Notes: generated from the sequence alone by a model not told the origin. A DNA stretch of 7,513 nt from Methanomassiliicoccales archaeon (GCA_030636255.1 DAOVXH010000085.1:1-7513), one strand, 5' to 3'; shown: positions 1-6,515, counted from the stretch's first letter. Translations and numbers: made by a program.

Positions 1-852
1 ATGGCCGAGAGAAGCGGCGGCGATGTAAGGTCTGCAATCAATGATTTGCAATCACTGACCATAGGCAAGGACACAATAGAACTGAAGGATGTGGCGACCC
101 TTGGTGACAGGGATGTCTCATCAACCATTTTCAAATCACTGGGAACCATATTTCATACTGGCAATTGCAAGCGCTCCAGAGAATCAGTGTACAATATTGA
201 TGAAAATCCGGAAATGCTTATTCTGTGGATTGACCAGAACATTCCAAATGCCTATCGGGAGCCAATTGACATTTACACGGCCTATGAGCATCTGGCCAAA
301 GCGGATATTTACCTTGGAAGGGTTAAAAGAAAGCAGTACTACGGACTATGGGGCTATGCAAATGACATGATGACCTGCGGCGTTTCACTCTCAAAAACCA
401 AGGATTATCGGGAATATGTGAAGTATCAGTTTCCAGCCTGGCTCAGCAAGATGTCAAGGTCAAAGGGCATGCGAGATGCTAGGGACGGATTCGCATCCAG
501 ACTTGGAAAGCACACCCACACAAGCAATAGAGTTGCGCTTCAGGAGCTTCTGCCATACTTCCGCCAGATGTACACACAGGACAGAGAATTCCGACTTACC
601 ATGACCAAAAAATTGAACCTTACCGAGGAACAGGTAGGCTTCCTTCTTGGGGCCAAGCCAGACTCACATCCAGTAAGGCATGTTTTTGATGATTTGAGAA
701 AAGTTGATGCAGTATCCAGGCCCAGCAAAAAGGATGAGGCTCCAGACACTGAGGATGAACCTGAAACAGCCAAAAAGGAAGAGCCAGCCAGGGAAATTGA
801 AAAACCAGTCGAGGATGAGCCCGAAAAGCAAAAGAACCTCTTTGAATTCTGA
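1..852 (+). CDS. rfcL: Replication factor C large subunit, C-terminal part (5' truncated by window)
   Basis: This is the archaeal clamp-loader large subunit, which with RfcS opens the PCNA ring and loads it on primed DNA using ATP. The first visible residues (ERSGGDVRSAINDLQ) match the sensor-2 region at the end of the AAA+ lid. The Walker A/B motifs and roughly the first 200 residues must therefore lie upstream, and the ATG at base 1 is internal. Residues about 35-225 form the helical collar domain, with the conserved-looking stretch around YEHLAKADIYLGRV. Residues about 240-275 are a charged Lys/Glu/Pro linker. The protein ends in QKNLFEF, a PCNA-interacting peptide. The taw1 gene follows 9 nt downstream, and the TGA stop overlaps its Shine-Dalgarno site. 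Identity is secure; the N-terminus is not visible. Confidence 0.95.
   Translation: MAERSGGDVRSAINDLQSLTIGKDTIELKDVATLGDRDVSSTIFKSLGTIFHTGNCKRSRESVYNIDENPEMLILWIDQNIPNAYREPIDIYTAYEHLAKADIYLGRVKRKQYYGLWGYANDMMTCGVSLSKTKDYREYVKYQFPAWLSKMSRSKGMRDARDGFASRLGKHTHTSNRVALQELLPYFRQMYTQDREFRLTMTKKLNLTEEQVGFLLGAKPDSHPVRHVFDDLRKVDAVSRPSKKDEAPDTEDEPETAKKEEPAREIEKPVEDEPEKQKNLFEF
829..849 (+). other. C-terminal PCNA-interacting peptide (PIP box) of RfcL
   Basis: The last seven codons encode QKNLFEF, matching the PIP pattern Q-x-x-L/I/M-x-x-F. The second aromatic residue common in the motif is absent because the stop codon follows directly. In archaeal RfcL this tail docks on PCNA. It follows a flexible acidic/lysine-rich linker, as usual in the family. 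Confidence 0.8.
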
Positions 853-861
853 GGCGAAAGC

Positions 862-1794
862 ATGAACAATGACATAAGAGCAATTCTGGAAAAGCAAAAA
901 TATTACATAGTCGGTGAGCACAGCGGAGTCAAGCTCTGCCACTGGCTAGGAGAGAAATTGCTCAGAGGAAGGGCATGCTACAAGGAATCATTTTACGGAA
1001 TAGAATCACACAGATGCCTTCAGATGTCCCCTGCGGTGAACAATTGCACCCAATCATGTTTATTTTGCTGGCGTTACCAGGGTTTGCTGGAGACAAAAAT
1101 CCCAAAGGAGGATGACCCGGAATATATTCTTGAGGAATCCATCAGAGGCCAGCAAAAACTTATTACTGGCTACAAGGGCGATTCAAGAACAAAGCCGGAG
1201 ATGTTCAAGGAGGCCCAGCAGCCGAACATGGTGGCCTGCTCCCTTTCCGGAGAACCCACAATGTATGAGCAGCTCAGTGATTTTTTCGAGGCATGCCATA
1301 AACGGGACATGACAACCTTTCTGGTTACAAACGGCACATTGCCAAAGGCCCTGGAGAATATGGATACCCTGCCAAAGCAGCTTTATGTTACTGTGGCAGC
1401 ACCCAATGAGGAAATTTACAAGCGGCTCTGTGTGCCTCTGGTGAAGGATGGCTGGAACCTGTTAAATGAAACTTTGGAACTATTGCCAAGCCTGGACACC
1501 CGAACCGTGGTACGCCATACACTGGTGGACGGCTGGAACATTGGCTGGGAGAGGGAATATGCCAAGCTGGTTGAGAAGGCAAATCCACTGTTCGTAGAAC
1601 CAAAAGGTTATGTGTTTGTTGGGTATTCCCGTGAACGGATGCACAATGACAATATGCCAAGTCATGAAAAGATTATGCAGTTTTCAAAGAGACTTGGCAG
1701 AGAGACTGGCCGTCAGGTCCTGGCAGAGCAGAAGCCAAGCCGGGTGGTGCTTCTGGGCGAAGATAAATCAAAAATGCGTATCAAAGGAGTTTGA
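862..1794 (+). CDS. taw1: Taw1, 4-demethylwyosine synthase (radical SAM, tRNA-Phe wyosine pathway)
   Basis: Taw1 condenses N1-methylguanosine at position 37 of tRNA-Phe with carbons 2 and 3 of pyruvate to build the tricyclic 4-demethylwyosine base. The radical SAM cluster motif is C62-x3-C66-x2-C69 (CTQSCLFCWR). Three more N-terminal cysteines, C26, C39 and C52, have the spacing expected for the auxiliary 4Fe-4S cluster. K41 just after C39 corresponds to the lysine reported to form a Schiff base with pyruvate. SGEPT at 129-133 is the SAM-binding 'GGE-like' motif. The C-terminal EPKGYVFVGYSRERM and NMPSHEKI blocks are typical of the family. The length of 310 residues fits archaeal Taw1, which lacks the flavodoxin domain of eukaryotic TYW1. 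The ATG is preceded by GAGG at 851-854 with a 7-nt spacer. It is probably co-transcribed with rfcL. Confidence 0.95.
   Translation: MNNDIRAILEKQKYYIVGEHSGVKLCHWLGEKLLRGRACYKESFYGIESHRCLQMSPAVNNCTQSCLFCWRYQGLLETKIPKEDDPEYILEESIRGQQKLITGYKGDSRTKPEMFKEAQQPNMVACSLSGEPTMYEQLSDFFEACHKRDMTTFLVTNGTLPKALENMDTLPKQLYVTVAAPNEEIYKRLCVPLVKDGWNLLNETLELLPSLDTRTVVRHTLVDGWNIGWEREYAKLVEKANPLFVEPKGYVFVGYSRERMHNDNMPSHEKIMQFSKRLGRETGRQVLAEQKPSRVVLLGEDKSKMRIKGV
1786..1789 (+). promoter_or_regulatory. Shine-Dalgarno site deciding a GTG start
   Basis: GGAG (within AAAGGAGT) lies at the end of taw1. It is only 1 nt from the in-frame TTG at 1791, too close for initiation, but 10 nt from the GTG at 1800. The GTG is therefore the better start for the downstream membrane protein, although the spacing is on the long side. 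Confidence 0.55.
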
Positions 1795-1799
1795 TTATA

Positions 1800-2924
1800 G
1801 TGAATGACAAGGCCACTAAGCCAAATAATGGAACCATTCAGAAGAATGGGAATCTAAAAAAGAACGGCAAGGATTTACTGGCCAAGAGCATTGATATTGA
1901 AAAATCAATTTCTTTAAAAGTCAAAGACACTTCTGCCAAAACAAAGGACATTGCCACCAAGACAAAGGTAGATACCACAAAGGCAAAAGAGGCCCCGACC
2001 AAGGTAAAGGAGGCCAGCGACAAGGTCAAGGTGATTGTCAAAAAGAATAGGAATATCTTTGATGAGACATTGCCAAGCAAGGATGTGGCCAGGCATCTCT
2101 GGACACCTATATTTCTGGCCATGTTGAGCATTGGTTTTAATCCTTCACTGTTACAGCTTGTTCTTTCCGGCTTTGGTACATCAGCTGCCAGTATAGTTTT
2201 GGACTCTGCATGCGGCCTGAACGTCATATCTGGAAGTCTGGCACTTGTGGCATTCCTATATGCCAGTAAATATCACAAGAATCATCCTCTTGTGAAACTT
2301 GGAAAGAACCTGGCATTCCTTCATGGTATTTTCTTGCTGGTACTGGCCTACGGTGCAATAGGAGAAGGCAGCGAGGGAATGGTAGACTGGCTCTTCGAAC
2401 TTATTGAAAATCCATTTGCTTACCTGGCATTCGTGTTCATATTTGCCTTCCTTGCAGCAGTAATTTTACCAATTCCTGTGGAGCTGGCACTGGCCGGCTA
2501 CATAGTTTATCTTCAAAATTCTGATGCATCATTCCTGGGACTGGGAATCTTCGGGGCTTTCCTGCTAATATCCATAGTCATGGGAATCGCAAAGGGCCTG
2601 GGAAGCTGGATAGTCTTTGTAATAGGCATTAAGGTTGAGACTCTAGTTGCAGGATACATGAAATGGAGATGGTTCAGAAAGATGATGATGGCCACCCACA
2701 AATTTTGCGTGAAATTCGGATACCTGGCCATGTACTTTATCATGTGCATTCCACTGATGACAGATACTGTTCCACTGTACATATTTTCCATATTGAACAA
2801 GAAAGGCGACGTTTTCGAGCTAAAGTGGTTCGTAATCTCCAATTTCTGGGCCGGCATTGCCAGAACACTGGTTGTTGGAATTACCGTGGTAGGTGGATTA
2901 CTGACTTATGGGTATGTGGCATAA
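1800..2924 (+). CDS. Multi-pass membrane protein with lysine-repeat N-terminus, probable VTT/DedA-like
   Basis: This 374-residue protein (GTG start) has two parts. Residues 1 to about 95 are hydrophilic, Lys/Thr-rich and without cysteine, with six 7-residue repeats of the form x-K-x-K-x-x-x at 39-80. From about residue 100 to the end there are six or seven hydrophobic segments, near 103-125, 130-155, 170-188, 206-235, 245-278, 308-332 and 348-373. The segments around NPFAYLAFVFIFAF...LPIPVELALAG and CIPLMTDTVPLYIF resemble the paired re-entrant Pro motifs of VTT/DedA (SNARE-associated Golgi) proteins, a family linked to lipid scrambling or transport. That assignment is by eye and tentative. 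The high lysine content suggests a cytoplasmic tail able to bind acidic lipid or nucleic acid (inference). It starts 5 nt after taw1, so it is probably in the same operon. An alternative start is TTG at 1791. Confidence 0.75.
   Translation: MNDKATKPNNGTIQKNGNLKKNGKDLLAKSIDIEKSISLKVKDTSAKTKDIATKTKVDTTKAKEAPTKVKEASDKVKVIVKKNRNIFDETLPSKDVARHLWTPIFLAMLSIGFNPSLLQLVLSGFGTSAASIVLDSACGLNVISGSLALVAFLYASKYHKNHPLVKLGKNLAFLHGIFLLVLAYGAIGEGSEGMVDWLFELIENPFAYLAFVFIFAFLAAVILPIPVELALAGYIVYLQNSDASFLGLGIFGAFLLISIVMGIAKGLGSWIVFVIGIKVETLVAGYMKWRWFRKMMMATHKFCVKFGYLAMYFIMCIPLMTDTVPLYIFSILNKKGDVFELKWFVISNFWAGIARTLVVGITVVGGLLTYGYVA
1914..2039 (+). repeat. Six tandem 7-residue lysine-rich repeats (21-nt period)
   Basis: Six consecutive in-frame heptads read LKVKDTS, AKTKDIA, TKTKVDT, TKAKEAP, TKVKEAS and DKVKVIV. 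The pattern is x-K-[V/T/A]-K-x-x-x. Both lysines are invariant in all six copies, while the other positions and the DNA sequence have diverged. The heptad period suggests an amphipathic or coiled helix, with lysines two residues apart on one side. Confidence 0.8.
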
Positions 2925-2927
2925 TTC

Positions 2928-2938
2928 AGGGTCTAGGT
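2928..2938 (+). repeat. 11-bp direct repeat, copy 1
   Basis: AGGGTCTAGGT starts 4 nt after the stop codon of the membrane protein. An identical copy lies at 3004-3014. The two copies bracket a 65-nt segment that holds two related hairpins. Confidence 0.75.
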
Positions 2939-2941
2939 TCT

Positions 2942-2965
2942 GCTTTTTGGGTTGGCCCAAAAAGC
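2942..2965 (+). terminator. Perfect 10-bp hairpin after the rfcL-taw1 cluster
   Basis: The arms GCTTTTTGGG (2942-2951) and CCCAAAAAGC (2956-2965) pair perfectly around a TTGG loop. No T-run follows, so it is not a classical intrinsic terminator. It could end or protect the 3' end of the upstream mRNA, or be part of a repeated palindromic element. Confidence 0.5.
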
Positions 2966-2976
2966 CGGAGGTGCTG

Positions 2977-3002
2977 CTGCTTCTGGGTAAGCCCATAAGC
3001 AG
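2977..3002 (+). repeat. Second hairpin, related copy of the first
   Basis: The arms CTGCTTCTGGG (2977-2987) and CCCATAAGCAG (2992-3002) form ten base pairs with one C-T mismatch around a TAAG loop. The sequence resembles the first hairpin (CTGCTT..TGGG T--G CCCA..AAGC) offset by 37 nt. The two therefore look like diverged copies of one palindromic unit. Confidence 0.55.
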
Positions 3003-3003
3003 A

Positions 3004-3014
3004 AGGGTCTAGGT
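3004..3014 (+). repeat. 11-bp direct repeat, copy 2
   Basis: AGGGTCTAGGT is identical to 2928-2938, 76 bp downstream of it. It lies directly after the second hairpin. Confidence 0.75.
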
Positions 3015-3016
3015 GT

Positions 3017-3052
3017 GTGTGACGCTGGAATTGGCGTCCCACTCTTTATTAT
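3017..3052 (+). terminator. Third hairpin followed by a T-rich tract, terminator-like
   Basis: GACGCTG (3021-3027) pairs with TGGCGTC (3032-3038), including two G-T pairs, around a GAAT loop. It is extended by GTG/CAC (3017-3019 with 3040-3042) past one mismatch. TCTTTATTAT follows at 3043-3052. This arrangement fits termination of the upstream cluster, although archaeal terminators often rely on T-tracts alone. Confidence 0.4.
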
Positions 3053-3092
3053 GATTCGTTCGAGCTTCCTCCCGTCAGCCCTCCCGAAGTAA

Positions 3093-3098
3093 TTTATA
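3093..3098 (+). promoter_or_regulatory. TATA box of the surface-protein gene
   Basis: TTTATA is preceded by the purine-rich GAAGTAA, a plausible BRE. Placing initiation about 26 nt downstream gives a transcript start near 3121. This leaves a leader of roughly 10 nt that still holds the AGGTGG site at 3121-3126. Confidence 0.5.
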
Positions 3099-3120
3099 CC
3101 ATTCTCACAATCATTGGCCA

Positions 3121-3126
3121 AGGTGG
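3121..3126 (+). promoter_or_regulatory. Shine-Dalgarno site deciding the ATG start at 3132
   Basis: AGGTGG lies 5 nt before the ATG at 3132. The longer in-frame TTG at 3114 has no comparable site upstream. Starting at 3132 also puts the MKR of the signal peptide at the very N-terminus. Confidence 0.65.
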
Positions 3127-3131
3127 AAGAG

Positions 3132-5789
3132 ATGAAAAGAATCACCACTGTATTACTGTGTGTCATGCTATTGTTCAGTTCCGGCCTTGTGCTGCTGGAT
3201 GTTCAAGAGGAGGCCCAGGGCAGAATTGTGGAGCAGGATGGACTTACTTATACACACCATGCTCCTGTTAGGATCAATGGCGACCTTAGTCTTTCGGGTT
3301 TCGCAACCTCTGGTGATGGAAGTCCTGGAAATCCCTGGATTATCGAGGGATGGGAAATAGACGGAGATGGGTATCTAAATGCATTCTATATCGGGAACAC
3401 AACAGATTATTTTGTGTTGAGGGATTGTTATATACATAGGGTTGGTGGGGTACCCGGAGGTTCAAGCAGTCCATATTACAAGAATTCTGGATTGGTTCTT
3501 TATAATGTTCAGAATGGCATTATAAATAACAATTCTATATCAAGCAATGAATTCAATGGCATGTACATATACGAATCCAATAATATCATGATTACCAATA
3601 ACACTGCATCAAATAATATGGGTTCTGGCATTAGTTTGGTGCTTTCTGACATAGTCACAATTTCAGGCAACTCTGTAGTAAACAACGTAAATGGTATTCG
3701 CATCCAAGCTTCCGATGATAATAATATAAATAACAACAGCGCATCGAACAATTGGATAAATGGAATCAGCCTGGAGAGTTCTATAAATAACAAAGTGGAA
3801 AACAACACAATGTCGAATGATGGGATATGTCTTTATGGCGATCAATTACTCCATTGGACTTCACATGCTATCGACACATCTAACTTGGTAAATGGCAAAC
3901 CGGCATATTACTTGAAAAACCTAATGTCTGGGACAGTTCCCCAGGGAGCTGGCGAAGTCATACTGGCCAATTGCCTTAATGTTGTTGTGGAGGACCAAAG
4001 TTTGAGTAACTGTTTTGCTGGTGTTCAGCTTGGTTTTTCGGAATATTGCACAATATCCAACAACAACGTATCAAATAATTATTATGGAATTTATTTTCAA
4101 AACAGTGACAACAACACTATAAGCGACAATATCGCGTCAGAAGGTAATTACGGTTTTTCTTTTTGGACTAGTAGCAACAATTCTTTAACAGGCAATATTG
4201 TGTCTGAAAACAGTTATGGATTTATTGTAAATACCAACAAGAGCAAAAACAATGTGATTTACAAAAACATCATTATTGATAATTCTTTTCAGGCATGGGA
4301 TTATGGGGCGAATTTAAATTATTGGGACAATGGCTACCCAGATGGAGGCAATTACTGGTCTGATTATAATGGTGTTGATACATTCTCTGGCCCCAACCAG
4401 GACCAACCAGGGGCAGATAAGATCGGAGATACCCCTTATACTAATATTGATGGAGATTCCGGGGCACAGGACAATTACCCACAAATGGATTTAAGTCCTC
4501 CGGTTATTACTCTCAACTCCCCACTTAATAACTCGCTCATTGCCGCTGGCACGACTGTGGATATCAGTGTCGAAGATGCCTATCTCGCTTATGTTAACTG
4601 TTCAATCGATGGCGGAGCAAGCCTAGCTCTCGATGCCCCATACGACATTGACACTACTGGCTGGTCAGATGGAAATCATACAGCCGCAATCCATGCCACT
4701 GACTCAGATGGGAGGGAAGCCATCAAAATTTATGGATTTTCATTTGACTCCACAGGCCCAAATATCGACCTGGCCAGCCCTTTGAACAATTCGGTAATCT
4801 TGGCAGACACGGTGATTAACCTCACAGTTTTTGACGAACATCAGTTCACAGTAAAATATTCCATTAATGGCGGAACAGAGATAACCCTTGAATCACCCTA
4901 TTCTATAAACACGACAGGATGGTCTGATGGCACATATAAATTCGATGTTCATGCCATTGACATTATAGGCAATGCAGCTTTCAAGTCATATAATTTCACG
5001 GTCGATGACACATCTCCCATAGTAGCTTCCAAATCCCCAGCTCACAATTCTGTAGAGGTTTCCATAAGTCCCACAATCCAGATAACTTTCAGTGAGAAAA
5101 TGAACATGAGCTCTGTTGAACAAGCTGCAGCTTTTGAACCATCTATTGATTTTTACTCTTTAAGCTGGGAGAATGATACAATACTATCCATTACTTTCTC
5201 GGAAGACCTCAACTTCAATACTAGCTATCTTATCACAATAAGCACAAACGCCACTGACTTTGTAGGCAATTCACTGAATAGAAAATGCTTCTTATCCTTC
5301 ACAACCCAGATAGACAGTGATGGTGATGGCACTCCAGACGCTGAAGACCTGGACGACGATGATGATGGAGTCCCAGATACCGAAGATGCCTTCCCCCTCG
5401 ACTCAGCCGAAGCCATGGACACCGACGATGATGGAACTGGAAACAATGCAGATTCAGATGATGATGGAGATGGTGTTCTAGACTCCGAAGACACATTCCC
5501 TCTAGATGAAACAGAATCAGTAGATACCGACGACGATGGCATCGGCAACAACGCCGACACAGACGATGACGGCGACGGAGTCCCAGACGAGATTGATGAA
5601 GACCCACTGGACCCAGAGGTTGGTGAAGCTGAGGACGACCCTGGCAGGGGCTCGAACCTCCTGTGGATAATCATTCTTTTGATTGTCGTAGCAATTGCCG
5701 GTGCAGCTCTGTTCCTTCGAATGCGGGGTAAACCTGATGTTCCAGAAGACTTGCCCGAAACTGAAGAGCCCATTGAACCGAACCAGTGA
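3132..5789 (+). CDS. Large membrane-anchored surface protein: beta-helix (NosD-like), Ig-like/Big_5-like domains, Ca-binding repeats
   Basis: This 885-residue secreted protein is probably displayed on the cell surface. Residues 1 to about 30 are a Sec signal peptide (MKRITTVLLCVMLLFSSGLVLL). Residues about 55-420 are a right-handed parallel beta-helix of NosD/CASH type, with repeated Asn-ladder units such as NNSISSNEFNGMYIYES and SNNNVSNNYYGIYFQNS. It closes with the NYWSDY...DKIGDTPY...DNYPQM block characteristic of archaeal NosD-like proteins. Two similar Ig-like domains follow (about 454-540 and 540-625, each with TTGWSDG). A Big_5-like domain with SPAHNSVEVSISPTIQITFSEKM covers about 625-727. 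Asp-rich thrombospondin type 3-like repeats (about 728-830) should bind calcium. A membrane helix (about 843-864, LLWIIILLIVVAIAGAALFL) and a short acidic cytoplasmic tail end the protein. Many Asn-x-Ser/Thr sequons suggest N-glycosylation. The start is ATG 3132. Adhesion, a sheath role or polysaccharide processing are possible; no catalytic residues could be identified. Confidence 0.85.
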   Translation: MKRITTVLLCVMLLFSSGLVLLDVQEEAQGRIVEQDGLTYTHHAPVRINGDLSLSGFATSGDGSPGNPWIIEGWEIDGDGYLNAFYIGNTTDYFVLRDCYIHRVGGVPGGSSSPYYKNSGLVLYNVQNGIINNNSISSNEFNGMYIYESNNIMITNNTASNNMGSGISLVLSDIVTISGNSVVNNVNGIRIQASDDNNINNNSASNNWINGISLESSINNKVENNTMSNDGICLYGDQLLHWTSHAIDTSNLVNGKPAYYLKNLMSGTVPQGAGEVILANCLNVVVEDQSLSNCFAGVQLGFSEYCTISNNNVSNNYYGIYFQNSDNNTISDNIASEGNYGFSFWTSSNNSLTGNIVSENSYGFIVNTNKSKNNVIYKNIIIDNSFQAWDYGANLNYWDNGYPDGGNYWSDYNGVDTFSGPNQDQPGADKIGDTPYTNIDGDSGAQDNYPQMDLSPPVITLNSPLNNSLIAAGTTVDISVEDAYLAYVNCSIDGGASLALDAPYDIDTTGWSDGNHTAAIHATDSDGREAIKIYGFSFDSTGPNIDLASPLNNSVILADTVINLTVFDEHQFTVKYSINGGTEITLESPYSINTTGWSDGTYKFDVHAIDIIGNAAFKSYNFTVDDTSPIVASKSPAHNSVEVSISPTIQITFSEKMNMSSVEQAAAFEPSIDFYSLSWENDTILSITFSEDLNFNTSYLITISTNATDFVGNSLNRKCFLSFTTQIDSDGDGTPDAEDLDDDDDGVPDTEDAFPLDSAEAMDTDDDGTGNNADSDDDGDGVLDSEDTFPLDETESVDTDDDGIGNNADTDDDGDGVPDEIDEDPLDPEVGEAEDDPGRGSNLLWIIILLIVVAIAGAALFLRMRGKPDVPEDLPETEEPIEPNQ
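5376..5585 (+). repeat. Two 35-residue (105-bp) Asp-rich calcium-binding repeats
   Basis: Two in-frame units start with DTEDAFPLD and DSEDTFPLD. Each continues through DTDDDGxGNNAD and DDDGDGV. A third, degenerate start (DEIDEDPLDPE) begins at 5586, and a partial unit (DSDGDGTPD...) precedes the first. The DxDxDG loops are those of thrombospondin type 3 repeats, which fold around calcium. Confidence 0.8.
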
Positions 5790-5815
5790 GTGCTGGCAAA
5801 CCTAGTACCTAGCAC
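5790..5815 (+). terminator. Hairpin directly after the surface-protein stop codon
   Basis: GTGCTGG (5790-5796) pairs with CTAGCAC (5809-5815), including one G-T pair, around a 12-nt loop. The loop and right arm overlap a short 7-nt tandem pattern (ACCTAGT, ACCTAGC, ACCTGAC at 5800-5820). No T-run follows, so a termination role is only suggested by position. Confidence 0.35.
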
Positions 5816-5821
5816 CTGACA

Positions 5822-5850
5822 GAAACCTATTAAAACCAAAAATAGGTTTC
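5822..5850 (+). promoter_or_regulatory. Perfect 10-bp dyad enclosing a TATA-like sequence; operator or terminator
   Basis: GAAACCTATT (5822-5831) is the exact inverted complement of AATAGGTTTC (5841-5850), separated by 9 nt. TATTAAAA at 5828-5835 sits inside and could be the TATA box of the downstream operon, placing transcript start near 5857. As RNA it could instead be a hairpin that ends the surface-protein transcript. A dyad over a TATA box would suit a repressor dimer. The sequence alone does not decide. Confidence 0.4.
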
Positions 5851-5898
5851 CACCCTGAGCATTGTTCTACCGTTTCCAGCTCAAAAAACCAGGAAATT

Positions 5899-5905
5899 AG
5901 GTGAT
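5899..5905 (+). promoter_or_regulatory. Strong Shine-Dalgarno site deciding the ATG start at 5910
   Basis: AGGTGAT matches the complement of the archaeal 16S rRNA tail (GGAGGTGATC) and lies 4 nt before the ATG at 5910. The in-frame GTG at 5901 lies within this site, which makes it the less likely start. Confidence 0.65.
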
Positions 5906-5909
5906 TAAA

Positions 5910-6515
5910 ATGGACTGGAAACAGAAACTTCAGGGATTGAGAGGCCTGCGAAAGCCGCCTCTGCCAAAGAAGCCAGCACTTCTGGTAATTGATATGCAGA
6001 AGTATTTTTGCCAGGAAAATGGATCAGCCCACAGTCCAAGATTCGAGGCTATTATTCCCCAGGTCCAGAAGTTAATTGACACCTTTGAGAAACATAATTA
6101 TCCGATTTTTGCTACTCGTTATTATTCCTCAAGCCAGCATGACCCGGTGGTCCGATGGTGGGGTACTGCCCTGCCAAGGGAAAGTGAATGGTTTGACATG
6201 GACTCAAGGCTGGAACTTGGAAAGGCAATAATACTGGACAAGGACCTATACGGCACTTTTTCATCCACAGATTTAGACCAGGAATTGAGAAACATGGGAT
6301 GCGATGCTGTTGTAATATGCGGCGTCATGACAGATTTATGCTGCGAGACAACCGCCAGAGAAGCATTTCAGGAGAATTATGATGTATTGTTTACAGCAGA
6401 CGGAACTGCCACTGGAAGTGACCTTTTACACATGGGCACATTGGCAACACTGGCTCATGGTTTTGCTTACATTCTTGATATTAATGATATTATTTCACTG
6501 CTGGAGGCCGAATAA
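5910..6515 (+). CDS. Isochorismatase/nicotinamidase-family cysteine hydrolase
   Basis: This 201-residue protein belongs to the alpha/beta cysteine hydrolase superfamily that includes isochorismatases, nicotinamidases and N-carbamoylsarcosine amidases. The catalytic triad is visible: D28 in LLVIDMQ, K111 in LDKDLYGTF and C144 in CGVMTDLCCETTAREAF. A cis-peptide bond like the one typical of the family is expected at the G138-V139-M140 turn (inference). A short basic, proline-containing N-terminal extension (KPPLPKKP) precedes the first strand. The TDLCCETTAR style resembles the isochorismatase-like branch more than PncA nicotinamidases, and the metal-binding Asp-x-His-x-His set of nicotinamidase is not evident. 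The substrate is therefore open. It is the first gene of an operon: its stop overlaps the next start by 1 nt (TAATG). The alternative start is GTG 5901. Confidence 0.88.
   Translation: MDWKQKLQGLRGLRKPPLPKKPALLVIDMQKYFCQENGSAHSPRFEAIIPQVQKLIDTFEKHNYPIFATRYYSSSQHDPVVRWWGTALPRESEWFDMDSRLELGKAIILDKDLYGTFSSTDLDQELRNMGCDAVVICGVMTDLCCETTAREAFQENYDVLFTADGTATGSDLLHMGTLATLAHGFAYILDINDIISLLEAE

Noticed and set aside
1..3. ATG at base 1 as the true start of the first gene
   Set aside because: It falls inside the sensor-2 region of RfcL, and the AAA+ ATPase core must lie upstream, so it is an internal methionine.
1838..2227. 129-codon open frame on the minus strand
   Set aside because: It is produced by the lysine-rich AAG/AAA codons of the repeat region on the other strand and shows no plausible start context.
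2925..3060. tRNA or CRISPR in the hairpin-rich spacer
   Set aside because: There is no cloverleaf or T-arm consensus. The two repeats are only 11 bp with a single 65-nt interval, so neither call is supported.
3480..4330. Possible foreign origin of the AT-rich part of the surface gene
   Set aside because: The AT richness is explained by the many Asn, Ile and Tyr codons of the beta-helix ladder; the frame is intact and no mobile-element genes flank it.
5225..5839. 204-codon open frame on the minus strand
   Set aside because: It is Ser/Pro-rich and mirrors the Asp-rich GAT/GAC repeats of the surface protein. It has no recognisable domain and lies wholly opposite a well-supported gene.
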